Shown here piece by piece: positions 56,501-64,000 of a DNA stretch of 64,000 bases (its first letter is position 1; the number at the start of each line of letters is the position of its first letter). The translations under genes and the position numbers were made by a program. The notes beneath the pieces were generated by a model. That model was not told the DNA's origin, ran no database searches, and saw only the letters and a program-made list of their open reading frames with translations. The DNA is from Gammaproteobacteria bacterium (GTDB lineage: Bacteria; Pseudomonadota; Gammaproteobacteria; Steroidobacterales; Steroidobacteraceae): assembly GCA_004297335.1 (NCBI GenBank), contig SCUD01000158.1, positions 1-64,000 on the forward strand. Reading direction: 5' to 3'.

Positions 56501-57350
56501 GCACCCGCAGGCCGGTGACCGTGCGCCCGGTACCACGAGCCGAAGCCTCGACCGAGCCGCGGCCGGCTACCGGCACCGGGTAACCGGCGGGCAGCAGCGC
56601 CGACCACTGCGCCAGATCGAGGTTCCGCGCGCCGATGCGGGCCTGCCAGCGCAGCTGGTCCGGGACCCGGAGGTCACCATCGACAGTCGCTTCGAACTCC
56701 AGGTCCGCACCCAGGTGCCTTGGCAGCTCAATGCGGCCATCGACCGCGACCTCATCCCCTGCCCGCTCGAGTTCGACGTTGACCCCGGTCAGCTCGAAGC
56801 GGCCCTGCCCGGCGCGCAGGTCGAGCACCGCGAGCGTTGCATCGCGCACGACGAACAATCCGCGGGGCAGGCGGTCGAGCGTCACCGATTCGCGAGCCGA
56901 CTCGGGGGCCCGGCGCAGCGACTCCTGGCCGACCAGCCGGATGGCACCATCGTGATAGACGACGACATGCAGTCGCGGCCGCACCAGCATGAAGCGCCCG
57001 ACCTCGAGCCGACGGCGCAGCAGGGAGCGGCCGATCGCCAGGCTCACCCGACCCGCCTCGGCACTGATCAGCGGATCCTCGCCAGTCTCCGGCAGCACGC
57101 GCGCGCCGCTGAACGCGATTTCCGGCCCATAGCGGCCGACCCGCGCATACAGCGAATCGAAACTGAGCCGCAGCCCGGTGGCCTCGCGCAGCTGCACCAC
57201 CAGGCGCTGCTCGTAACCCGGGAGCAGTTCGACCGCAAGCCGGAACACACCAAGACCGAGGGCCAGCAGCAACGCAGCCACCATCAGGGCGCCGGCCAGC
57301 CACCGCCACACCTGCTTGATCCCGCGCAAGCTGCCCGCCGCCGTCACCAT
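53505..57350 (-). CDS. yhdP: YhdP-family AsmA-like envelope protein
   Basis: This 1281-residue protein has an N-terminal membrane helix (about residues 12-36) and a very long periplasmic beta-rich region. Recognisable are the N-terminal VELLPGYEQRLVVQLREATG and the C-terminal DUF3971/AsmA-like region with GRLEMSAADGRLVSVEPGAGRILGLMSL. YhdP, with TamB and YdbH, is thought to bridge inner and outer membranes for phospholipid transport. Length matches E. coli (1266 residues). It starts directly after the rng stop; the rng-yhdP-tldD order is conserved. Confidence 0.92.
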   Translation of the reverse strand: MVTAAGSLRGIKQVWRWLAGALMVAALLLALGLGVFRLAVELLPGYEQRLVVQLREATGLRLSFDSLYARVGRYGPEIAFSGARVLPETGEDPLISAEAGRVSLAIGRSLLRRRLEVGRFMLVRPRLHVVVYHDGAIRLVGQESLRRAPESARESVTLDRLPRGLFVVRDATLAVLDLRAGQGRFELTGVNVELERAGDEVAVDGRIELPRHLGADLEFEATVDGDLRVPDQLRWQARIGARNLDLAQWSALLPAGYPVPVAGRGSVEASARGTGRTVTGLRVQPRFAGLRLPSGTEFTRLAGELRLQREGDDFALEASGLELSRPAAVWQPSRLAATLELRDGRVRTASLRADYLRIENLAALVSLAPAGPAREFVVALAPRGELSDLDLAVTDAGPGRLPDITGGARFRDLGFEAQGRAPGLSGLDGTVEGRGDGGVVQLATRDGVVSWPLKWRAPGELREARGRLEWRRGPDGVRLWLDDAEVVTGYGVARGRLRLLLRPGETPLLDLSASVADADLTEIWRFLPIDRLKPGSIAWLDAALRGGMASGSVSVTGPTRGFPYRGGEGVFQATGRVTAGRMLYATGWPEAQDLEAELTFDGPSMAVVATRGTVAGLGIRRAEVASLDLRDAIFGIRISGEGDAGQAIRLLQKSPLAPDLGALFAGLSGSGPLRGEYAMYLPVRDRDRRAISVVVDLTGNTLRHSGQAAALEDLSGRFWVRDRAIEAPELTGSLLGGPVRIGVVTRKAANGDLQTEVDARGRLTAEALRPAARLPVNAGIAGSADWHGVLTMDRRADPKLPATGQLRVSSDLRGLASDLPKPFAKVAEAARPLSIGVSFGAGSVPRVEARLGRDVQALLLWRQRPEDPPVRRGIVVFGGAAPAALPDADGLWLTGRLDETSLSDILELRWDEPTRYPLQAWFAGGSLVIRKFEALGYGFTNVTGRLQSSGRAWQVDLNADEVSGRVMVPHVFPGEVPMVLDLEHLRLAEPIREPATEPDPRELPSIQVDVRGLVFQGRDFGHLQAELTRGTAGLTMNRFTIRHAAYSASGHGSWLVQDDGQQCQLEFQADSDDVQGFLQAMQFGPAVAGRKGHLIASVTWPGPPERSAIERVSGRLEMSAADGRLVSVEPGAGRILGLMSLAHLPRRLALDFGDLTGEGLAFDTLRGTFALQNGEATTDDLLLRGSTAEIGIAGRTSLRYETYDQTAVVTGQVGASLGVAGALAAGPAVGAALLLFSQIFKEPLKGATRGYYRITGSWDDPQVKRIDARELKETRREPASG

Positions 57351-58820
57351 TTATACCAGCACCACGTCGAACTTTTCTTCCGCATACTGCGCCTCGACCT
57401 GCAACCGGATCGGACGGCCGATCGCGATCTCCAGTTCCGCGAGCGCCGCCGATTCCTCGTCCAGCAGCAGCTCGATGACGTCCCGGTGCGCCAGTATCAC
57501 CAGTTCCTGGAAGTCGAACTGCCGCGCCTGACGCAGGATCTCGCGGAAGATCTGGTAGGCGATGGTCTCCGGGGTCTTGACGAAACCGCGCGACCCGCAG
57601 CTTGGACAGGCCCGGCACAGCTGGTGTTCCAGGCTCTCGCGGGTACGCTTGCGGGTCATCTCGACGAGCCCGAGCGGGGAAACCGCGGATACCTGGGGCC
57701 GGGAATGATCCCCGGCCATGGCGCCCTCGAGAGCCGCGAGCACCTGGCGACGATGCTCGGGCTCCTGCATGTCGATGAAGTCCACGATGATGATGCCGCC
57801 GAGATTGCGCAGCCGCAGCTGGCGCGCGATGGCGACGGCCGCCTCGAGGTTGGTCCGGTAGGCCGTGTCCTCCAGGTTGCGGTGCCCGACGAAGCCGCCG
57901 GTATTCACATCGATGGTCGTCAGGGCTTCGGTCTGGTCGAAGACCAGATGGCCGCCCGACTTCAGCGGTACATTGCGCTCGAGCGCGCGCTCGATCTCGT
58001 CCTCGATCCCGTAGAGATCGAAGATCGGCCGCCGGCCCTCGTAGGGCACGATCCGCCCGGCGAGGCCCGGCATGAACGTGAGTGTGAACTCGAGCATCCG
58101 CGCCTGCATCACCGGCGCATCGACCAGCACGCGCTCCACCTGCGGCGCGAGCAGGTCGCGCAGCAGGCGCAGCGGCAGCTGGAGATCCTCGTGCACGAGT
58201 TCACCGGGCGGCGCCGCGCGGCCGCGCTCGCGCACGAGCTCCCAGGCCCGGGCCAGGAACAGCATGTCCGCGTGCAGCGCCTCGAAACTCGCGCCCTCGG
58301 CGACCGTGCGCACGATCCAGCCTCCGCCAGGGCCCGCGGCGGCAAAGTCCTGCACCATCGCGCGCAGGCGCTCCCGCTCCGCCTCATCGACGATCCGCGC
58401 CGAGACACCGACACCACTCCCCAGCGGCATGAACACGAGGAAGCGCGACGGCAGCGAGACATAGGTGGACAGCCGCGCGCCCTTGGTGCCGAGCGGATCC
58501 TTGACCACCTGCACGAGGATCTCGTCGCCCTCGCGCAGCAGCTCCTGGATCTGCGCCGGGGCCCGCGGCTCGCTTTCGCCACCGCTGGCCGGTGGCCGCG
58601 CGATGTCCGATGCATGCAGGAAGGCCGTGCGGGCGAGCCCGATGTCCACGAACGCTGCCTGCATGCCGGGCAACACGCGCGACACGCGGCCCCGGTAGAG
58701 ATTGCCGGTCAGGCCGCGGCAACTGGCGCGCTCGAGGAAGAGCTCCTGCACTACGCCGTTTTCGACCAGCGCGGCGCGGGTTTCGCGCGGGGTCACGTTG
58801 ACGATGATTTCGGTGCTCAT
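57351..58820 (-). CDS. rng: Ribonuclease G
   Basis: This 489-residue endoribonuclease processes 16S rRNA 5' ends and decays mRNA. It has the S1 domain (GNLYRGRVSRVLPGMQAAFVDIG, residues 38-60), the catalytic DVNTGGFVG with metal Asp and IIIVDFIDM, and the zinc-link cysteines CRACPSCGSRG. It lacks the long C-terminal scaffold of RNase E, which distinguishes it. The ATG at 58820 overlaps the maf stop (ATGA). maf-rng-yhdP matches E. coli. Confidence 0.95.
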   Translation of the reverse strand: MSTEIIVNVTPRETRAALVENGVVQELFLERASCRGLTGNLYRGRVSRVLPGMQAAFVDIGLARTAFLHASDIARPPASGGESEPRAPAQIQELLREGDEILVQVVKDPLGTKGARLSTYVSLPSRFLVFMPLGSGVGVSARIVDEAERERLRAMVQDFAAAGPGGGWIVRTVAEGASFEALHADMLFLARAWELVRERGRAAPPGELVHEDLQLPLRLLRDLLAPQVERVLVDAPVMQARMLEFTLTFMPGLAGRIVPYEGRRPIFDLYGIEDEIERALERNVPLKSGGHLVFDQTEALTTIDVNTGGFVGHRNLEDTAYRTNLEAAVAIARQLRLRNLGGIIIVDFIDMQEPEHRRQVLAALEGAMAGDHSRPQVSAVSPLGLVEMTRKRTRESLEHQLCRACPSCGSRGFVKTPETIAYQIFREILRQARQFDFQELVILAHRDVIELLLDEESAALAELEIAIGRPIRLQVEAQYAEEKFDVVLV

Positions 58821-59404
58821 GGCGCGGTGCTCCAGCGGCGCACGCCGGCCGCATCCAGCAGCGCCGCGGTCTCGAACAGCGGCAGTCCCATCACGCCCGA
58901 ATAGCTGCCCTCGAGGCGCTCGATGAAAACTGCACCGCAGCCCTGGATCGCATAGCTGCCAGCCTTGCCGGCTGGCTCGCCGGTGGCCCAGTAGCGCCGG
59001 CACTCGTCCGGCGCGAGCGGCCGGAAGCGCACCGTGCTGACCGAAAGCGCCGTGCTCATCCGTCCGGCCCAGCCGAGCGCGACCGCTGTCAGCACCTCGT
59101 GGCTGCGGGCGGACAGGGCGGCAAGGATCCGCAACGCATCCGCTTCATCCTGCGGCTTGCCGAAGATCTCGCTGCCGATCGCGACTGCCGTATCCGCGGC
59201 AAGGACCGGCAGCCGGCAACCGGCGCGGACGGCGGCCTCGGCCTTGGCGCGCGCGAGCCGCAGTACGTAGTCCGCCGGCGCTTCCCCAGGCAGCCGCGAT
59301 TCGTCGAGGTCGACGGCGTCCACCTCGTGCACGACGCCGATCTGGCGCAGCAGCAGGCTGCGGCGGGGGGATGCGGACGCCAGCCGGATTGACTCATAAC
59401 TCAT
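58817..59404 (-). CDS. maf: Maf-family nucleotide pyrophosphatase (YhdE-like)
   Basis: This 195-residue protein hydrolyses non-canonical or pyrimidine nucleoside triphosphates. It shows IRLASASPRRSLLLRQIGV near residues 6-24, ADTAVAI, GKPQDEADALRIL and GAVFIERLEGSYSGVMGLPL. Position before rng points to the YhdE branch (dTTP/UTP). It lies 36 bp after rlmH. Confidence 0.93.
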   Translation of the reverse strand: MSYESIRLASASPRRSLLLRQIGVVHEVDAVDLDESRLPGEAPADYVLRLARAKAEAAVRAGCRLPVLAADTAVAIGSEIFGKPQDEADALRILAALSARSHEVLTAVALGWAGRMSTALSVSTVRFRPLAPDECRRYWATGEPAGKAGSYAIQGCGAVFIERLEGSYSGVMGLPLFETAALLDAAGVRRWSTAP

Positions 59405-59440
59405 TGAATGGCAACAATCTAGCAGCTTGGACCGAAACCT

Positions 59441-59911
59441 TCACGCGCGATGATAGGGATGCCCGCGCAGCAGGCTCGCCGCACGATAGAGCCCCTCGGC
59501 AACGACGACACGGACCAGGCCATGCGGCAGCGTCAGCGACGACAGCGACCAGCGTTCGTCGGCCCGCGCGCGCACCTCCGGGCCGAGGCCGTCCGGCCCG
59601 CCGATCAGGAGCGCGACGCCGCGCCCCGCGGCCAGCCGTTGCCCGAGCCAGCGAGCGAGTTCCGCGGTGGTTCGGGAGCGGCCGTCGACCTCGAGCGCGA
59701 CGACATGATCGCCCGCCGGGATCGCCGCGAGCATGCGCCGGGATTCCTCGGCAACGGCCCGCGCGACGTCGCCACCGGCTCCACGGCGCGTCACTGGAAT
59801 CTCGACCAGTTCGAGGCGCAGCTCCGGACCGAGGCGCTGCGCATATTCCGCGTAGCCCTCGCGTACCCAGGCTGGCTGGCGCGTGCCGGCCGCGATGAGC
59901 CGGACGCGCAT
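59441..59911 (-). CDS. rlmH: 23S rRNA pseudouridine-1915 N3-methyltransferase RlmH
   Basis: This 156-residue SPOUT methyltransferase modifies pseudouridine 1915 of 23S rRNA. LLIGGPDGLG (residues 101-110) and the C-terminal LSSLTLPHGLVRVVVAEGLYRA and HPYHRA form the SAM knot and active site. It follows rsfS by 6 bp, as in most gammaproteobacteria. Confidence 0.96.
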   Translation of the reverse strand: MRVRLIAAGTRQPAWVREGYAEYAQRLGPELRLELVEIPVTRRGAGGDVARAVAEESRRMLAAIPAGDHVVALEVDGRSRTTAELARWLGQRLAAGRGVALLIGGPDGLGPEVRARADERWSLSSLTLPHGLVRVVVAEGLYRAASLLRGHPYHRA

Positions 59912-59917
59912 GCGCGG

Positions 59918-60361
59918 TCAGGCCTGGGCTGGCCCGGCCCGGCCCGGCCGCAGTTCCCAGAGCTTTTCGAGGCCGTAGAACTCGCGGATCCGCGGCAGCA
60001 TCACGTGCACGACGACATCCTGCAGGTCCACGAGCACCCATTCGCCCTCGCGCTCGCCCTCCATGCCATAGGGCCGGTAGCCCGCCAGGCGGCAGCGCTC
60101 GACCACGCGGTCCGCGATCGAGCGAACGTGGCGATCGGAGGTTCCGGTGGCGACGATCATCGTGTCGGTGACGTCGGTCAGCTTGCGCACGTCGATGACC
60201 TTGACGTTGACGGCCTTCATGTCCTCGAGGGCCGCGACGGCGATGTCGGTCAATTGGGCAGCTGGCTGCTTCTTCTTGCGGGGAACGGCAGCCCGGGTGC
60301 GGCTGCGGGGAGTGGTGCTGGCGGATTTCCGGCGTGGTTTCGGCGCTTGGGTGGCGGTCAT
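59918..60361 (-). CDS. rsfS: Ribosomal silencing factor RsfS with basic N-terminal extension
   Basis: This 147-residue protein binds L14 and blocks subunit joining in stationary phase. The core (from about residue 37) has KVIDVRKLTDVTDTMIVATG, GTSDRHVRSIADRVVE and GEWVLVDLQDVVVHVM. Residues 1-35 are an Arg/Lys/Thr/Pro-rich extension absent from the 105-residue E. coli protein. ATG overlaps the nadD stop; no internal ATG precedes the core, so the extension is probably real. Confidence 0.94.
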   Translation of the reverse strand: MTATQAPKPRRKSASTTPRSRTRAAVPRKKKQPAAQLTDIAVAALEDMKAVNVKVIDVRKLTDVTDTMIVATGTSDRHVRSIADRVVERCRLAGYRPYGMEGEREGEWVLVDLQDVVVHVMLPRIREFYGLEKLWELRPGRAGPAQA

Positions 60362-61011
60362 TCCTCGTGTTCACCTGGCCGGGCGTAGCTGCCCGTGGCG
60401 AGGATGATCCTACGCGCAGCCTCGGGCATCAAGTAGCGCGGATCCCGGCCCGCCGCGACCACGGCGCGCACGGCACTGGATGACACATCCAGCCGGGTGC
60501 CTTCGTGCAGGTACAGCAGGCCGGCCGGCGCCGCGGCCAGCCGGGCCGGGTCGCTGCTGCGCCGCCCGCGCAGCAGCCGGGCGGCCAGGCCGGAGCGCGG
60601 CAGGCGGGCCCCGGGACGCCGTGCGACGACCAGGTGCGCGAGCCCGATCAGTTCCTCGGCGTGGTGCCAGGTCGCCAGTCCGACGAAGGCGTCGAGTCCC
60701 ATGATCAGTGCCAGCGGCTGCGCGCCGCGCTCCGCGCGCAGCGCCTGCAGTGTCAGCACCGTCCAGGACGGGCCGGGACGCCGCAGCTCGCGGTCGTCCA
60801 CGAAGAAGCGCGCATCGTCCGCAATCGCTGCCTGCAGCGCCGCCAGCCGGACCTCCGCGCTGGCCCACGGCGGCTGCCGATGTGGCGGATCGCCCGCCGG
60901 GACGAAGGCCACGGCCTCCAGGTCGAGCACTTCGGCGATCTCGTGGACCGTACGCAGGTGCCCGTAATGGACCGGGTCGAACATCCCGCCGAAGATCCCG
61001 AGTGGGCGCAT
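60358..61011 (-). CDS. nadD: Nicotinate-nucleotide adenylyltransferase
   Basis: This 217-residue enzyme makes deamido-NAD. The nucleotidyltransferase signature GIFGGMFDPVHYGHLR (residues 5-20) and the C-terminal DVSSSAVRAVVAAGRD (ISxTxxR-type) are present, with PAGDPPHR between. It starts 5 bp after holA. The holA-nadD-rsfS-rlmH order is conserved. Confidence 0.95.
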   Translation of the reverse strand: MRPLGIFGGMFDPVHYGHLRTVHEIAEVLDLEAVAFVPAGDPPHRQPPWASAEVRLAALQAAIADDARFFVDDRELRRPGPSWTVLTLQALRAERGAQPLALIMGLDAFVGLATWHHAEELIGLAHLVVARRPGARLPRSGLAARLLRGRRSSDPARLAAAPAGLLYLHEGTRLDVSSSAVRAVVAAGRDPRYLMPEAARRIILATGSYARPGEHEE

Positions 61012-61016
61012 CGGCC

Positions 61017-62030
61017 TCAGCACGCCGGCACGCCGGGCAGCGCGATGCCGGCGAGCGTCGCGACCAGGCCCTCGAGGCCGGTCCAGGCATTGCCGCGGCC
61101 GAGCCCCTTGATCTGCCGGTCGATCGCGCCGGCACGGCGGATCAAGGGCGCGAGTGGCTGGCCCTGCGTACGGCGCACCGCGCGGGCCAGCAGCTCCGCG
61201 CGGCGGGCGGCGAAGCCCGCGCCAGCCTGGCCGGAGCCCGGACTGCGCCGCGCCACGCCGAGCGCACGCAGCTCGCGGCACAGCGCCCACAGCACCAGCG
61301 TGGGCTCGGTGCCCTCGGCACGCAGGCCCTCGAGGATCCGCAGCGCGCGGGCCGGATCGCCGTCGAGCGCCGCCTCGCCGAGCTGGAAGACGTCATAGCG
61401 CGCGCTGTTGCCGACCGCCGCGGCAACTTCCATGGCCCCGATGGTGCCTCCCGGATGCAGCAGCGCCAGTTTGCCGATCTCCTGGTGCGCCGCCAGCAGA
61501 TTGCCCTCGACCCGTTCGGCCAGCAGTGTGGCACTCCCGGTATCGAGCCGCAGGCCGTGCTGCCGCGCACGCGCCACGATCCACTGCGGCAGGCGCCCGA
61601 TCTCGACCGGCCAGGCCTGCACGACGACCCCCTTGCCTTCGAAAGCCTTGAACCAGGCAGCGGAGTAACTGTCCCGCTCCAGCTTGCCGGTGATGGCGAG
61701 CAGCAGCGTGTCGGGCGCCGGGTCGGCGATCATCTTCGCCAGCACCGCAGCGCCGTCCTTGCCGGGCCGTGGCGTCGGCAATCGCAGCTCGAGGATGCGC
61801 CGCTCGGCGAACAGCGACAGCGACTGGCTGGATTCGAGCAGGGACATCCACTCGAAGCCCCGCTCGACGAAGAACAGCTCCCGACCGCTGAACCCCTGCG
61901 CGCGGGCGCGGGTACGGATGGCATCCGCGGCCTCCCCAACCAGCAGCGGTTCGTCTCCGGCGACCAGCCAGGCCTGTGGCAGCGGGCTCGACTCGAGGGC
62001 GCGCGACAGCTGGTCGGTGTTGATGCGCAT
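61017..62030 (-). CDS. holA: DNA polymerase III delta subunit
   Basis: This 337-residue clamp-loader subunit opens the beta clamp. Family traits are WLVAGDEPLLVGEAADAIR (about residues 21-39), ERGFEWMSLLESSQSLSLFAERRILELR, and the helical collar region WALCRELRALG. It heads the reverse operon. In many gammaproteobacteria lptE and leuS precede holA; here the upstream neighbour is a divergent peptidase gene, so lptE is elsewhere. Confidence 0.93.
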   Translation of the reverse strand: MRINTDQLSRALESSPLPQAWLVAGDEPLLVGEAADAIRTRARAQGFSGRELFFVERGFEWMSLLESSQSLSLFAERRILELRLPTPRPGKDGAAVLAKMIADPAPDTLLLAITGKLERDSYSAAWFKAFEGKGVVVQAWPVEIGRLPQWIVARARQHGLRLDTGSATLLAERVEGNLLAAHQEIGKLALLHPGGTIGAMEVAAAVGNSARYDVFQLGEAALDGDPARALRILEGLRAEGTEPTLVLWALCRELRALGVARRSPGSGQAGAGFAARRAELLARAVRRTQGQPLAPLIRRAGAIDRQIKGLGRGNAWTGLEGLVATLAGIALPGVPAC

Positions 62031-62151
62031 GGGGTCAGCAGGGCTGGAATGACGAGGAACCGCGGCAAGGATATACCGACATCCTGGCGACTGTCCCCGT
62101 TTCCGATGGCAGAATCACACTCGTCCCTGCTTCCATCCAGGAGTACAGTTC

Positions 62152-63114
62152 TTGAACGACACTCGCAGCCGCCGCACGCTCTATCCGCCGATCGAGGCCC
62201 GCCGGCACGGGTATCTCGCGGTCGGCGACGGACATGAGCTGTACTGGGAGGAATGCGGCAATCCGGCTGGCCACCCGGTCGTGTTCCTGCACGGCGGTCC
62301 CGGCGCCGGCTGCGACACCCGTGCACGGCGCTTCTTCGATCCGGCTCGCTACCGCATCGTGCTGTTCGACCAGCGCGGCTGTGGCCGCAGCCACCCGCAC
62401 GCGAGTCTCGAACACAACACGACCTGGCACCTGGTCGCCGACATCGAGAAGCTGCGCGTGAAACTCGGCATCGAGCGCTGGCAGGTGTTCGGTGGCTCCT
62501 GGGGCTCGACACTCGCGCTCGCCTACGCCGAGACCCACCCGGAGCGCGTGACCGCGCTGGTGCTGCGTGGCATTTTCCTGCTGCGCCGCGCCGAGCTCGA
62601 GTGGTTCTACCAGCAGGGCGCGTCCACTTTGTTCCCGGATCGCTGGGAACGGTATGTCGCGGTCATCCCGCCGCCCGAACGCGGCGACCTGATGCGGGCC
62701 TTCTACCGCCGGCTGACCGGCAGCGATCGTGCCGCTGCACTGGCCGCCGCCCGCGCCTGGGCCGTATGGGAGGGCGCGACCAGCTTCCTGCTGACCGACG
62801 AGGACAACGTACGCCGCTGGGGTGAGGACGAGTTCGCGCTCGCGGTCGCGCGCATCGAGTGCCACTATTTCGTGCACGGCGGTTTCCTGCGGTCCGAGGA
62901 CCAGCTGCTCGCCGATATCGGCCGGATCCGCCACCTGCCGGCGGTGATCGTGCAGGGCCGCTACGACGTCGTCTGCCCGATGCAGACCGCGTGGGACCTG
63001 CACCGCGCCTGGCCGGAGGCCGACTTCCGCGTCGTCCCTGACGCCGGTCACTCCGCCTTCGAGCCCGGGACCACCGACGAACTCATCCGGGCGACCGACC
63101 GGCTGGCGGAGTGA
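62152..63114 (+). CDS. pip: Proline iminopeptidase
   Basis: This 320-residue alpha/beta-hydrolase (S33) cleaves N-terminal proline. Motifs: VVFLHGGPGAGCD (residues 43-55, oxyanion HGGPG), DQRGCGRSHPHA, nucleophile GGSWGSTLALAYA, acid in QGRYDVVCP and His in DAGHSAFEP. The start is TTG at 62152 with AGGAG 9 bp upstream. No ATG lies near the family start. The 3' end overlaps a convergent membrane gene by 32 bp. Confidence 0.92.
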   Translation: MNDTRSRRTLYPPIEARRHGYLAVGDGHELYWEECGNPAGHPVVFLHGGPGAGCDTRARRFFDPARYRIVLFDQRGCGRSHPHASLEHNTTWHLVADIEKLRVKLGIERWQVFGGSWGSTLALAYAETHPERVTALVLRGIFLLRRAELEWFYQQGASTLFPDRWERYVAVIPPPERGDLMRAFYRRLTGSDRAAALAAARAWAVWEGATSFLLTDEDNVRRWGEDEFALAVARIECHYFVHGGFLRSEDQLLADIGRIRHLPAVIVQGRYDVVCPMQTAWDLHRAWPEADFRVVPDAGHSAFEPGTTDELIRATDRLAE

Positions 63115-63496
63115 GCGCAGGCGCGCGGCGCACCAGCCAGGCCACCCCGAGGAACAGCGCCAGCCACACGCCGGTCCGCAAGCTCATCGCCCGCAGGCTG
63201 TCGACAGCCACCGCGGCGCCCTGCCGGTACAGCCAGACAATCGCCGCCAGCACCAGCAGATTGAGCAGGAAGATCGCCAGTGCCGCGATCCGGCCGCGGC
63301 GGAGGTCGCGCCAGATCAGTACGCCGGCAGTGACGTAGGCCAGGCCCATCAGCGTATTGAAGACGAGCAGCGGGCGGAACACGACGTAGCCCGGATCCGC
63401 ACCGGCCAGCACGCGGCCGCCGGCGAACAGCGTCAGGACCCCGAAGGCGATGGCGACCAGGGCCAGGAGTCCGCGGAGAGACTGCATCCTGCTCAT
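63083..63496 (-). CDS. Small four-helix membrane protein, unknown
   Basis: This 137-residue protein has four predicted membrane helices (about residues 7-28, 40-62, 70-90 and 105-122) with short loops and a Pro-rich tail. I do not recognise a named family. It starts 69 bp after the SWIM-protein stop and overlaps pip on the opposite strand. Hydrophobic pattern and codon use support coding. Confidence 0.65.
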   Translation of the reverse strand: MSRMQSLRGLLALVAIAFGVLTLFAGGRVLAGADPGYVVFRPLLVFNTLMGLAYVTAGVLIWRDLRRGRIAALAIFLLNLLVLAAIVWLYRQGAAVAVDSLRAMSLRTGVWLALFLGVAWLVRRAPALTPPAGRSPG

Positions 63497-63565
63497 GCTA
63501 CGACCCGCTGCTGCAGCGCCTCCTGAGCGATAGTGTTAATTCTACTCCCCCTCGACCTCGGCGGA

Positions 63566-64000
63566 TTACCGCTGCCGTCGGGCGGTCTTCCGCGCCGGCG
63601 TCTTCGACTTCCTGGCAGCCTTCTTCTTTGCGGTCTTCGACGCAGGCCTTCGCCCCCTGCGCTTCGGCGGTGCCGGCGTCGCAACCGCTTCGCCGATCTC
63701 CAGCCCGAACAGCTCGGCCAGGCCTTCGTTGGCAAGCACCTTTTCCTCCGCCGGCCCCTTGCTGGCCAGCGGCAGCCCCTTGCCGGCCCTGGCGATAAGA
63801 TCCTGCTCGCGGACCTTGCGCAGACGGAACAGCAGCTCTGGCTGCTGGTCGAGCCTGGCGCCAACTCCGTAGAGCACGGCCGCGACGTGCTTGCACATCG
63901 TGGCCCAGTCCGGGCAGCTGCAGTCCAGGTCGATCTCGGCCGGCGCCGGGAACAGCCCGGTCTTCTGCTGGCAGATGCGCTCCATCACGCCAGTCGAGAA
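63566..64000 (-). CDS. SWIM zinc-finger protein, C-terminal part, cut by window edge
   Basis: The frame enters from the right edge and ends at TAA 63566. The visible 144 residues contain a SWIM zinc finger, CSCPDWATMCKHVAAVLYGVG (C-x-C, then C-x-H), followed by a helical region (LLFRLRKVREQDLI) and a Lys/Arg/Ala-rich tail of about 35 residues. Bacterial SWIM proteins of this kind often neighbour SNF2 helicases, which may lie beyond the window. The basic tail suggests nucleic-acid contact. Confidence 0.85.
   Translation of the reverse strand, partial: FSTGVMERICQQKTGLFPAPAEIDLDCSCPDWATMCKHVAAVLYGVGARLDQQPELLFRLRKVREQDLIARAGKGLPLASKGPAEEKVLANEGLAELFGLEIGEAVATPAPPKRRGRRPASKTAKKKAARKSKTPARKTARRQR

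Noticed and set aside
56715-58904. 729-codon open frame on the plus strand
   Set aside because: It covers the start of yhdP and all of rng antisense; no family similarity seen.

Overview
The window is high-GC DNA from a free-living gammaproteobacterium. Supporting signs are 6S RNA between zapA and fau, the pepP-ubiH-ubiI cluster, a Crp/Clp-type regulator, the holA-nadD-rsfS-rlmH-maf-rng-yhdP-nit-tldD gene order, Coq7 for ubiquinone synthesis and a two-subunit glycine dehydrogenase. Together these suggest a lineage near Nevskiales, Steroidobacterales or Chromatiales, but the genus cannot be fixed from sequence alone. Gene density is very high and many neighbours overlap as ATGA, GTGA or TGATG. 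No prophage, insertion sequence or CRISPR array was seen.

Layout. 0-0.6 kb: start of a bufferin (RiPP copper-buffer) operon, bufA then bufB, leaving the window. 0.7-5.7 kb: a WG-repeat lipoprotein, an AAA/DUF4143 ATPase behind two matched palindromes, and a split XdhC pair. 5.8-15.4 kb: an accessory degradation island with a TonB-dependent receptor, a tannase-family esterase, a double alpha/beta-hydrolase and a divergent PQQ/haem c alcohol dehydrogenase. These could import and attack ester-linked or alcohol substrates. 15.4-19.9 kb: a GGDEF/EAL protein, a Pcm-like methyltransferase and TolC. 19.9-29.7 kb: an eight-gene chain, gcvT-gcvH-gcvPA-gcvPB-dgkA-kinase-Deg7-like protease-sua5, led by a tandem glycine riboswitch and an intrinsic terminator.

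29.7-40.1 kb: DUF885 peptidase, ispG, the ubiquinone hydroxylase cluster, ygfB, the zapB-like/zapA pair, 6S RNA, fau, an EVE protein, a 19-residue lysine-rich ORF and rpiA. 40.1-50.9 kb: tRNA-Gln, rpsI-rplM, coq7, crp/clp, rpe, djlA, purC, yihY, pmbA, darP, purE and an ATPase-FHA fusion. 50.9-62.0 kb: the long reverse-strand housekeeping operon from holA to tldD. 62.1-64.0 kb: a proline iminopeptidase, a small membrane protein and a truncated SWIM zinc-finger protein.

The most unusual signal is a repeated element of about 220 bp, at 40157-40377 and 50721-50935, in the same orientation just after rpiA and just after the ATPase-FHA gene. Each copy has two very long hairpins flanking a small UCCG hairpin. 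The loops are nearly identical between copies, while the stems differ in sequence but remain base-paired. This looks like a structured 3'-UTR RNA element or a palindromic mobile repeat that I do not recognise.
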